Assembly (NCBI GenBank): GCA_964642545.1
Contig: CAZXQU010000019.1
Span: forward strand, 1 to 46,895
DNA length: 46,895 nucleotides
Reading direction: 5' to 3'
Origin: QYOJ01 sp964642545
GTDB lineage: Bacteria > Bacteroidota > Bacteroidia > Bacteroidales > FEN-979
In this document: piece by piece, positions 7,397-15,227 of the stretch
How the letters are laid out: every line of letters starts with the position of its first letter
How positions within the stretch are numbered: position 1 is the first letter of the stretch
Translations under genes and position numbers: made by a program
Notes under the pieces: generated by a model
Databases searched by the model: none
Told to the model about the DNA's origin: nothing
Seen by the model: the letters and a program-made list of their open reading frames with translations, nothing else

Positions 7397-9601
7397 TTAA
7401 TATCCCAATTCAAGTTGATTCTTAACCAATTCATAGTAGGCTCCCCTTACGGATATCAGCTCCTGGTGTGTGCCCTGCTCAACAATAGAACCATGATCGA
7501 GTACCACGATCTGATCGGCATTCTTAACCGTACTTAGCCTGTGTGCTACGACGATAACTGTTTTCCCGGCGAAAAATTCTTTCAGGTTGTCGATGATCAT
7601 CCGTTCGTTGTTTGCGTCGAGGGAGTTGGTAGCCTCGTCAAAAAATATAAATTCCGGATCTTTGTATACCGCCCGGGCGATCAGGATTCGCTGTTTCTGC
7701 CCTTCACTGATGCCATGTCCCTCGGGCCCGATCTTGGTTTGGAGACCTGTTGGCAGCGAATCAATAAATTCGGTCAGGTTGGCGATCCTGATCGCCCGGG
7801 TTAGCTTTTCCGGCTCCACATGCTCCCGGCTCATTGCGATATTGCTGGAAATGGAGTCGGAAAAGATAAAGCCCTCCTGCATGACTGGTCCGCACAGACT
7901 GCGCCAGTACCGTGGCGAGATGGTTTGTAATGGCTGGTTGCCAACAGAGATCGAGCCTTCCACCGGTGGGTAAAACCCCAGCATCAGTTTGATCAGGGTA
8001 GTTTTTCCACTGCCACTGGGCCCAACAATAGCAGTGATCTTCTTATCAGGGATTTTCAGACTGAGATCCTTAAGTACGAAAGGGGAGTGAGGCCCTTCGT
8101 ATTGAAATGAAAGGTTGTTGATCAGGATACTGTGTTCAGTAGGAATTTTCCGAACCATTGCATCATCCGGGTCCTCTTCATCTTTTAGGGTTCCAACCTC
8201 ATCCAGCCGGGCCATGCTGATATCGGCATCCTGTGCCTCCCTGATGAAACTGACCATCTGCTCCACAGGGTTGTTCACCTGGCCGAGGATATATTGAATG
8301 GCAAGCATCATCCCTAGCGTAAGCTCTCCTTTGAGTACCAGGGAGGCCGAAAGAAAAATGATCACGATATCTTTAGTCCGGATGAAAAAGAGGGCTCCAA
8401 CATTCTGATACTGGCTGAGCGAAAGACTCTTTAAATTTACCCGGAAGAGTTTTGCCTGGATCTGTTCCCAGTCCCAGCGTTTCTCTTTTTCGCAGTTGTT
8501 CAGCTTGATCTCCTGCATACCCGTTACCAACTGAAATAAGTTTCCCTGATTTTCAGCCATATAGGAGAAGCGGGCATAATCAAGTTCTTTCCGCCGTTTC
8601 AGGAAGAGATATATCCAAAGGCCGTAAAGCAGACTTCCGGAGAAGAAAACAAGAAAAATAGTGGTGTTGTATGCGAGGAGCACCAATCCGAAAATGATGA
8701 AGTTCACGATCGAAAACAATATGCTGAGGGAACTTACAGTCAAAAACGACTGGATCCTGTCGTGGTCGAGAATTCGTTGGATCAGGTCGCCGGTTCTCTT
8801 GGTGTCGAAAAACCCGATGGGAAGCCTCATGATCTTGATCAGGAAGTCGGAAATCAGTGAGATGTTGATACGGGTGCTGATATGCAGAAGGATCCATCCC
8901 CGGATGAACTCCACTGTTATTTGACCGAGGAAAAGAGCCATCATGGCCATCAGTATCAGGGAAATAAAACTGAGGTCTTGGTTCTGGATCCCAATGTCGA
9001 TGATCGATTGTGTAAGAAATGGAAATATCAGCATGAAAAGGCTGCCCAATAGCATCCCCAGTACCAGTTGTGCAAAGAGTTTCCTGTGGGGCTTCAGGTA
9101 GCTGAGGATGAATCTAAGCCTCGACATACCGCTTCCCTCATCCTTGCGGAGATGGAAATCTTCTGTTGGCTCCAGAAGCAGACAGATACCCTTTTGCTCC
9201 TCATCGGGTTTCACCTCCGCAAGCCAGTGGCTCAGAAACTCCTTCTCGTTGTATTTTACTGTTCCGAGGGCAGGATCGGCGATGTAAAAGTACCTCTTCC
9301 CATTTCTCTGACTAATCCTGTATAGGATGACGAAGTGGTTCTGGTGCCAGTGAAGGATCGCCGGCAACAGAGCTTCTGTCATGAGTTCGTCCAAACATAT
9401 TTTGACACCAAGGGTCTGGAAGCCTATCTCTTCTGCAGCATCACTGATTCCCAGCATGGTAACACCGTCGCGGGTGATGTGGCATAAATCACGCAGTGTA
9501 GAGAGCGAGTATTTCTTTCCATAATAACGGGCCGCCATTCGCAGACATGCCGGTCCGCAATCCATGGTGTCAAGTTGCCGTGAAAATGGAAATCTACTCA
9601 T
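7397..9601 (-). CDS. Peptidase C39-containing ABC transporter (PCAT), double-glycine leader processing and export
   Basis: 734 residues. N-terminal C39 protease (about 1-135) with catalytic Cys15 (MDCGPACL), His89 (QNHFVIL) and Asp109 (ADPALG); membrane domain about 165-440 with around six helices; C-terminal ATPase with Walker A GPSGSGKTT, signature ISEGQKQR, Walker B FIFFDEATNSLD and H-loop VVAHRLS. Such transporters cut substrates after a Gly-Gly motif and export the core. The 69-residue precursor at the head of the operon has exactly such a leader (NQLAKIKGG), so it is the evident substrate. The start overlaps the permease gene by 8 bp. The signature has Glu for the usual second residue Gly (SEGQ for SGGQ), which is common in this subfamily. 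Confidence 0.96.
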   Translation of the reverse strand: MSRFPFSRQLDTMDCGPACLRMAARYYGKKYSLSTLRDLCHITRDGVTMLGISDAAEEIGFQTLGVKICLDELMTEALLPAILHWHQNHFVILYRISQRNGKRYFYIADPALGTVKYNEKEFLSHWLAEVKPDEEQKGICLLLEPTEDFHLRKDEGSGMSRLRFILSYLKPHRKLFAQLVLGMLLGSLFMLIFPFLTQSIIDIGIQNQDLSFISLILMAMMALFLGQITVEFIRGWILLHISTRINISLISDFLIKIMRLPIGFFDTKRTGDLIQRILDHDRIQSFLTVSSLSILFSIVNFIIFGLVLLAYNTTIFLVFFSGSLLYGLWIYLFLKRRKELDYARFSYMAENQGNLFQLVTGMQEIKLNNCEKEKRWDWEQIQAKLFRVNLKSLSLSQYQNVGALFFIRTKDIVIIFLSASLVLKGELTLGMMLAIQYILGQVNNPVEQMVSFIREAQDADISMARLDEVGTLKDEEDPDDAMVRKIPTEHSILINNLSFQYEGPHSPFVLKDLSLKIPDKKITAIVGPSGSGKTTLIKLMLGFYPPVEGSISVGNQPLQTISPRYWRSLCGPVMQEGFIFSDSISSNIAMSREHVEPEKLTRAIRIANLTEFIDSLPTGLQTKIGPEGHGISEGQKQRILIARAVYKDPEFIFFDEATNSLDANNERMIIDNLKEFFAGKTVIVVAHRLSTVKNADQIVVLDHGSIVEQGTHQELISVRGAYYELVKNQLELGY

Positions 9602-11999
9602 ATTTCAGCACATTGATCAGGTTTTTACGAAGAACTGCCCTGGTTCTGACCATGATGATCGACGAAACAAAGACCGTAATACCGATGATTGCGATCACAA
9701 AGAGGTACCAGTGCAATGGAACCCTGTAATAAAACGTTGACAGCCAATTATACATGACATACAATATTATGGGCACTGCAACCAGCGAGGCTATCAGGAC
9801 ATAAATCAGGAACTCCTTCTGCATCCGGAAGAGGATGTCCCGGTTGGAGGCTCCGAAGATCTTCCGCACGGCAATCTCTTTCAACCGGCGTTCGATCATC
9901 AAGAGGGCAAGGCCAAAGAGCCCCATCCCGGTGATCAGAAATGCCAGGAAGGAGAAGGAGGCTACCATCTGCCCCAGTTTTTGCTCCTGAGAGTACATCA
10001 GGTTCAGCTCATCATCAAACGTAGTACAGTTGAATGGGAGATCGGGTGCCAGGGAATTCCAGAGGATTTCCAAGTTTTTACGTACCTGGCCGATCGTTTC
10101 CGGTTTGCACCGGATAATAAGGTATTTACATGCAGAAGGATCATAGATGAACACAGCCGGGGTGATTTTCGAATGCAGGGAGTGAATATTAAAATCCCTG
10201 ACAATACCAGTGATGATGCTGGTTCCCAGAGACGTTCCGATGGGCTCTGGAAGATGCATTAACTCCTCTGCCGCCTGATTTAGGATTACAGGGGTCTTAT
10301 AGCCTGGCTGCGTTTGCGCTGATGAAGTCACTGGAGCTTTTATGTCTTCCCCTGCCAAAACTTTAATACCCAATGAGTTGAAAAAGTCTTCGTCAACATA
10401 ATACTTCTCCAGTGAGTGTACAACAGTCAGCGTATCGGAATACTGGTAGGTATAATTAATATTGGAGAGATCGTTAGTGGGTGGGATCACCGAACTGCCC
10501 GAAACATTGAGAACATCGTTTTGCGCCCGGATCTGGTCCCTGAGTTCGCCGTAAGATTGAAACTCTCGGGGATTGAATGAGACGATCAACAGATCTTTTT
10601 TCCGGATTCCGCTATTGGAGTTCAGGCAGTAGTCGAGCTGGGAAAAGATGATCAACAAGCACGCCAGCAGGAAAAGGGTGATAAAGAGCTGTAATACGAT
10701 GAAGATCTTACTCAGGCTAAAGCGCTGACGCGTAAATACCTGGTTCCTGATGGCTCTCAGCGGTTTGAGAGCCGAGAGATAAAAGGCCAGGTATCCACCT
10801 GATATCATGCCGATTAAAAGTGTGATCGCTGCAAAAAGCGGAATGTAGATAAGCATGTTCCACGTGTACAACTGAATCTCGTATCCGTATAGCTTATCAG
10901 CAAATGGTTCCGCAAACCCCAGCACAAGAAATGAGAGAGGCATGGCAAGAGATGTAAGCAACATCGATTCCGTAAGGATCTGGATTCGCAATTCCCTTTT
11001 TGTGGCACCCAAAACCTTTCTTACTCCGATCTCTTTAAATCTCAATGCCGACCGTGCCGTGCTGAGGATGGAATAGTTGATGCCTGCCAGCAAAAGGATC
11101 GCAAAAGCGAGTGATCCGTAGTAAAATAGGGCCGACCGGCTTCCTTTTTGATGAAAATCGTTCGAAATCTCTTCCGAGCCGAGGTGGATATCTCTGATGT
11201 TCTGAAATGAGAATGATATCTTCCGCTGAATAAGTCCATTAGTAGTAAGCATAGGCGACATCCTCTCCATTAATCCAGGTATCCGGCCGGGATCGTCAAC
11301 GAGCACATAGTTCTCGGCATAATCATCTGCAAAGTTCTCAGCCTCCGAATCATAGTCAATACCGAACTCCGTCAGGAGGGATTTCAGGAGGTCCATCCCG
11401 GCGATGAAGTCGATTTTCATGGTTGAATTCCAAGGCAGGTCTTCAAAAACTCCGGTAACGGTCAATGTCTCTGGAACACCACCGGATTGAATCTCCAGTT
11501 TCTTGCCTATCGGGTTGATTTTTCCGAAATGGGCCTTGGCTGCGGATTGTGAAAGAGCCACCGCACCCTTCTGTTGGAGTCCGGAACGGCCTTCACCTGA
11601 AAGAATATTGAAATTCAGTATATCGAAAATAGATGGGTCAGCGGCGAAAAAACCAGGCTCCTCCTGGAAATTCTGCCCCTTTTTAACAGCAACCGGCCCT
11701 GTCATGAATTCCATCAGGACAATACCTCCTGTTTCAACGATTCCTACTGATTGTTTCTGAAGCCATACGGGGAGGAGTGATGGGGAAGAGGGAGTGCTAG
11801 ACTCTTCGGTGTGTTTGATGATACGGAATGTCCGTTCGCTCTTGTCGAAATTGGAGTTATAGCTTAATTCGTTGATAATATAAATCATGAGAAAGAACGA
11901 TACCGTTAACCCTGCCGTTAAGCCGGTCAGATTAATGACGGTGAAGACCTTGCTCTTCATGATGAAACGGTAGGATGTTACAAGAGAATTCCAGCTCAT
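9594..11999 (-). CDS. FtsX-like ABC permease (MacB-type, duplicated)
   Basis: 801 residues in two similar halves: a first TM helix (about 17-40), a periplasmic MacB_PCD-like domain (about 45-285), three TM helices (about 285-400), then a repeat of TM, periplasmic domain and three TM helices ending about 790. Conserved FtsX-type cytoplasmic motifs occur in both halves (RFKEIGVRKVLGATKRELRIQ and RRLKEIAVRKIFGASNRDIL). This Bacteroidota family works with MacB/LolD-type ATPases, here the product of 6208-6879. The role may be immunity to the mature peptide, or sensing and signalling to the membrane kinase 4722-6071. It overlaps the upstream gene by 4 bp (ATGA) and the downstream one by 8 bp. Confidence 0.93.
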   Translation of the reverse strand: MSWNSLVTSYRFIMKSKVFTVINLTGLTAGLTVSFFLMIYIINELSYNSNFDKSERTFRIIKHTEESSTPSSPSLLPVWLQKQSVGIVETGGIVLMEFMTGPVAVKKGQNFQEEPGFFAADPSIFDILNFNILSGEGRSGLQQKGAVALSQSAAKAHFGKINPIGKKLEIQSGGVPETLTVTGVFEDLPWNSTMKIDFIAGMDLLKSLLTEFGIDYDSEAENFADDYAENYVLVDDPGRIPGLMERMSPMLTTNGLIQRKISFSFQNIRDIHLGSEEISNDFHQKGSRSALFYYGSLAFAILLLAGINYSILSTARSALRFKEIGVRKVLGATKRELRIQILTESMLLTSLAMPLSFLVLGFAEPFADKLYGYEIQLYTWNMLIYIPLFAAITLLIGMISGGYLAFYLSALKPLRAIRNQVFTRQRFSLSKIFIVLQLFITLFLLACLLIIFSQLDYCLNSNSGIRKKDLLIVSFNPREFQSYGELRDQIRAQNDVLNVSGSSVIPPTNDLSNINYTYQYSDTLTVVHSLEKYYVDEDFFNSLGIKVLAGEDIKAPVTSSAQTQPGYKTPVILNQAAEELMHLPEPIGTSLGTSIITGIVRDFNIHSLHSKITPAVFIYDPSACKYLIIRCKPETIGQVRKNLEILWNSLAPDLPFNCTTFDDELNLMYSQEQKLGQMVASFSFLAFLITGMGLFGLALLMIERRLKEIAVRKIFGASNRDILFRMQKEFLIYVLIASLVAVPIILYVMYNWLSTFYYRVPLHWYLFVIAIIGITVFVSSIIMVRTRAVLRKNLINVLKYE

Positions 12000-13276
12000 G
12001 ACACTTTCCCTTTAGGATAGACATCGCAGAAATTAAACCGCTGCATAAAGATCTCATAAGAGCTGATAGGGGGGCAGAGGAATTGATAGATACATCCACT
12101 GCAGGGAGAGACCCCTTTTCGGGTTCGTTTCCAGCTGATGCCGTTTTCCAGCTCTTCTGAAACCAGGTCTGCAAGGGTATGTTTTGCAGCATTCCCGATC
12201 ATTGCATCATTCATGTTGGCAAAGACCTCTCCTCCCGGGAGAATGGAGAGTTTCCCGAAATCGTTCTCGTTGATGGAGTTTCGGGAAAACACCTGTTGCT
12301 GGTCGGGTTGTGAGGCGAGGATCTCCTCACGGGATACAAATACGTTCTCCCTAAAGAAATCCAGATTCTCGCCGGAATAGTGAGGTTTGAAGTAGACGTT
12401 TGTGAGATCAAGAATCCGGATGGTCTCAAATGCTGCGTCCAGTTCCTCCTGATTACTTACGACAAAGTTGAACTCTGTCTTTTTCAGGAGTTTCTGACCC
12501 GGAAGTCTCTCCAGATGTCGGGCGACGGCTTCTGCAGGAGTAGGGAAGGTGATGTAGAGAGCGAGACTTGAATTCTTCTGGGCCAGGATAAAGGGGGTGA
12601 TCTGATCCTCCCAATGATTGATCAGGAGATGGTATTTCTTTTGAAAGGGACTGAAGGCAAGGTGCTCAATCGCTTGTTCGAGGTAAGGATAAGAAATCAG
12701 GTTTATGCCGGAGATATGGATCAGTGTGGGTGTATATTGATTGACATTGTCAATCAGTGACCGGAAGAGATTAATATCCATATCGGTCTCTTTTTCAGAC
12801 AAGAGATCAGGATAAGAGAATTGAAGTCCGGCGTACAAAAACGGGTTTGAACCAGGGCCCGGACCGCTGTTCAGGTAGAGCGTCATCTCCTGGAGATAAT
12901 TGCGTAAATCAAGGCCTGACTGCATGGCGGATGCCTCTCTTCGAGGAGGATGAAGGCCATGCTTGACAATAGGTTCGGGAATGATATTTACAGGTTTGCC
13001 TTCTGACCAGGAGGGGTCGAGAAGGTCGCCCATAAAATGGCTTCTGAGTTGGTTGATGAACTCTTGAACTGAAGGATCAATGAGGAGATCGGGTGACAGT
13101 GAGACCACATATCCATTAGCAGGATCAGCCAATTCGTTTGTAAGTTTAGATAATTTGTTTGTAAGATCAAATTCCAGCACCGTTTTGCTGACCGTATTGT
13201 AAACAAGGAGGGTGTCATCCTGGCGAAGCAAATGCACATAAGGTTCCACAAAGAGCCAGGGTGAGTTATCCTTCAT
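11996..13276 (-). CDS. Pseudo-radical-SAM protein of GG-Bacteroidales RiPP system
   Basis: From ATG 13276 it is 426 residues (an upstream start at 13324 would overlap the maturase gene by 59 bp; 13276 gives an 11-bp overlap and a start just before the conserved WLFVEPYVHL). It has no CxxxCxxC motif, so it cannot bind the radical SAM cluster, yet the C-terminus keeps a SPASM-like cysteine patch (CSGCIYQFLCPP ... FNFC). This fits the family described as pseudo-rSAM protein of GG-Bacteroidales systems, which accompanies the true maturase. The likely role is substrate delivery or a scaffold for the maturase. Family assignment rests on architecture and context, not on a search. Confidence 0.82.
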   Translation of the reverse strand: MKDNSPWLFVEPYVHLLRQDDTLLVYNTVSKTVLEFDLTNKLSKLTNELADPANGYVVSLSPDLLIDPSVQEFINQLRSHFMGDLLDPSWSEGKPVNIIPEPIVKHGLHPPRREASAMQSGLDLRNYLQEMTLYLNSGPGPGSNPFLYAGLQFSYPDLLSEKETDMDINLFRSLIDNVNQYTPTLIHISGINLISYPYLEQAIEHLAFSPFQKKYHLLINHWEDQITPFILAQKNSSLALYITFPTPAEAVARHLERLPGQKLLKKTEFNFVVSNQEELDAAFETIRILDLTNVYFKPHYSGENLDFFRENVFVSREEILASQPDQQQVFSRNSINENDFGKLSILPGGEVFANMNDAMIGNAAKHTLADLVSEELENGISWKRTRKGVSPCSGCIYQFLCPPISSYEIFMQRFNFCDVYPKGKVS

Positions 13277-14780
13277 GAAGAGATTTTTGAGTGGTTTTTT
13301 GATAGAATGCATACTCATCCTCAATGCTGGAGTAATGTTTCTTCAGGTAATCCCTGAAGCCTGACTCCCGGATATAGGAGGAGCATGAAGGATGATCCGT
13401 CTCAACACCTGTATTGAAGATACACTCCTGACAATTGTCGATGAAATAGCATTTGCTGCAGAAGGTTGAGATCTTGTCGTAATAGTGGTTATAGAGTTTG
13501 GCTATTCCCGAAGGGTCAAGGTAGAGGCGGGAATCAGAATAGGACCCGATCTCATGAAACGGGCTGATGTGTTCACATGGAAGAATGGAGCTATGGGCAG
13601 AGAAATAGGCGCGAATGGAAAAGGGGGTGCAGGTAGCTGTTGGAATGAACTTTTTAGTGGTGATCTTGCCGCGTTTCCGTGCGATCATATCCAGATAGTT
13701 CTTGAAGACGAAACCTGAGTAATATTCCAGCAATTTGGCTGTCTCCCTCACCTTTGGATGATGGTTTTCCATCTGTTTGATGGTCTCTTTCTCCTCCTGA
13801 GGAGTTATGGGTTTTGATAGTAAGGTGTTTCGGAACTCCTGTTCATATAATGGGTTGAGATTAATTGGGTTGACATCAGACATCTGAGAGACTTTTCCAT
13901 ATTTTTCCTGAAAGAAGGCATAGACCGATTTGATGGAATTTCGGTTATGCAAGACTGTCAGGAAACTCATCTTTTTCTCGAAATAATCGGGATATTGATT
14001 TCTGACGTAGTCAAGATTCTTTGTGGTGATATTAAATGATGGTTTGTTGTTTCTGGTTACCCTGAAGGAGTTAGCGACTTCATCGCCATCAAGACTGATG
14101 GAGAGTTCAAACTCGTGTTTTACCAGAAAGTGGATGTATTTCTTTAACAACAGACCATTGCTGGAGAGGGAATAGGTGAAGGAGATTTGATCGGGAGGAT
14201 AGTTGCTGGTAAATTCTACAACCGATTTTATGAACTCAAAGTTCTTCAATGGTTCTCCTCCGTAGAAGCTGATTATGAGATGGTTTGATGGAGATGGAGT
14301 TCGTTTGGAGATCAGCTCTTGAAGAGTATGGCGTACATTCTCAAATGTCAGATAACTGTCGTGTCTCTCCTTGTTGATATAGAATTTGCTGTAGGTACAA
14401 TAGGTACAACTGAGGTTGCAATCTTCCGTTACTTCAAAGATGATTTGTTTAACGGTAGTGATATTTTTTTTGACATCGGATACCTTCAGTCTCCCGTCAA
14501 TATTGATGTCTTTGGCTGGTTTCAGGAAATCATTGCGTTTCAGGAATCGGTATTTCTCTAACTGGTACCTCACTTCAGGATAGGAGAATGTGACTGAATC
14601 ATTCAGATTCAGAAATCCTTCTTTGCGGATGGAAGAGATCCACCGGGTGAGGTTAATACCTTTATTTTCAAGTGAGAAGAGGAGAGAGGTTATGGGATGG
14701 CACAACTGTAACTGATTCCGGTACGGGCTGTACAGGTAATTATTTCCTTTGCCAGATGTGAAAAAAACAGCATTTTTCAT
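13266..14780 (-). CDS. Radical SAM/SPASM peptide maturase (GG-Bacteroidales type)
   Basis: 504 residues. An N-terminal segment (about 1-105) resembles a peptide-recognition (RRE-like) region. The radical SAM core follows with CNLSCTYC (Cys121, 125, 128), GGEP at 174-177 and SLDG near 229. The C-terminus holds the auxiliary iron-sulphur cysteines (Cys384, 402, 441, 444, 450, 453, 466), a SPASM/twitch arrangement. Such enzymes install thioether or carbon-carbon links in ribosomal peptides. Its substrate should be the precursor encoded 67 bp upstream, whose core carries two CxC motifs. The next gene, a cluster-less relative, overlaps its end. Confidence 0.93.
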   Translation of the reverse strand: MKNAVFFTSGKGNNYLYSPYRNQLQLCHPITSLLFSLENKGINLTRWISSIRKEGFLNLNDSVTFSYPEVRYQLEKYRFLKRNDFLKPAKDINIDGRLKVSDVKKNITTVKQIIFEVTEDCNLSCTYCTYSKFYINKERHDSYLTFENVRHTLQELISKRTPSPSNHLIISFYGGEPLKNFEFIKSVVEFTSNYPPDQISFTYSLSSNGLLLKKYIHFLVKHEFELSISLDGDEVANSFRVTRNNKPSFNITTKNLDYVRNQYPDYFEKKMSFLTVLHNRNSIKSVYAFFQEKYGKVSQMSDVNPINLNPLYEQEFRNTLLSKPITPQEEKETIKQMENHHPKVRETAKLLEYYSGFVFKNYLDMIARKRGKITTKKFIPTATCTPFSIRAYFSAHSSILPCEHISPFHEIGSYSDSRLYLDPSGIAKLYNHYYDKISTFCSKCYFIDNCQECIFNTGVETDHPSCSSYIRESGFRDYLKKHYSSIEDEYAFYQKTTQKSLHEG

Positions 14781-14806
14781 CAGTCTTTCACCGCCATATT
14801 ACGTGC

Positions 14807-14823
14807 GTGCCTGTTTCGGGCAC
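14807..14823 (-). terminator. Small hairpin between precursor and maturase genes, possible attenuator
   Basis: GTGCC-CGAAACA-GGCAC (minus strand) forms a 5-bp stem with a 7-nt loop in the 67-bp gap after the precursor. There is no long T-run, so it would be a weak attenuator or RNA-stabilising hairpin keeping precursor transcripts in excess over enzymes. Weak evidence. Confidence 0.25.
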
Positions 14824-14847
14824 TGGCAAAGTTAACACTTTTAGAAA

Positions 14848-15057
14848 TTAATCGGGTGTGCTGTTGTAAACGCCGGCAGTGCTGGCTGTTGCATCTTCGC
14901 AATTGCAAAGCTGGCTCGTACCGCCTTTTTGTTTTGTGACAACGAAAGGATTATTGATAGAGCAGTAACACTTTACTTCAATACCACCTTTGATTTTTGC
15001 AAGTTGATTCTTCTTGATTTCAGCTTTGTGGAGGTTGATGATGCTTAGAGTTTTCAT
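14848..15057 (-). CDS. RiPP precursor peptide with double-glycine leader and two CxC motifs
   Basis: 69 residues. Residues 1-25 form a classic double-glycine leader: I14, L19 and I22 occupy the -12, -7 and -4 positions before Gly24-Gly25. The predicted core (26-69) has Cys30, 32, 51 and 53. The peptide contains an internal repeat: KIKGGIEVKCYC (21-32) and KQKGGTSQLCNC (42-53), both KxKGG-x4-CxC. The second KGG lacks the hydrophobic spacing of a leader, so a second cut is uncertain. It heads the operon with a radical SAM enzyme, its pseudo partner and a C39 transporter, and has a sigma-54 promoter about 43 nt upstream. It fits the GG-Bacteroidales natural-product precursor family. Activity unknown: it may be a bacteriocin or a signal. 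Confidence 0.9.
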   Translation of the reverse strand: MKTLSIINLHKAEIKKNQLAKIKGGIEVKCYCSINNPFVVTKQKGGTSQLCNCEDATASTAGVYNSTPD

Positions 15058-15110
15058 GGAGTTGGAGTTTTAATATTTTTATTTTAGTTAGGTCCCTTTA
15101 GTTTCTCTAG

Positions 15111-15126
15111 TGCAAATTTCGTGCCA
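15111..15126 (-). promoter_or_regulatory. Sigma-54 promoter of the peptide operon
   Basis: Minus strand TGGCACG-AAAT-TTGCA is an exact match to the sigma-54 consensus with GG and GC 12 bp apart. The transcript would start near 15100, giving a 43-nt leader before the precursor ATG. It requires an enhancer-binding activator; the only one encoded here is the response regulator at 3362-4732, and paired inverted repeats lie 65 bp upstream. Confidence 0.88.
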
Positions 15127-15189
15127 AAATCACAACAAACCATATATCAGATAGATACAAAGTTTATCTTAAAAAACACACTATAAAGG

Positions 15190-15227
15190 TGTCAAATATT
15201 TTGACACTTGTGTACGTTTTTTTGACA
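15190..15227. promoter_or_regulatory. Tandem 17-bp inverted repeats upstream of the sigma-54 promoter (enhancer pair)
   Basis: Strong site TGTCAAATATTTTGACA (15190-15206) and weak site TGTACGTTTTTTTGACA (15211-15227), centres 15198 and 15219, 21 bp apart. The strong site is promoter-proximal, at about -90 to -106 from the predicted start. The weak site abuts the stop codon of the BatA-like gene at 15228. The pair matches that at 3292-3330 in sequence, order, spacing and distance to the -24 element. Confidence 0.75.
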
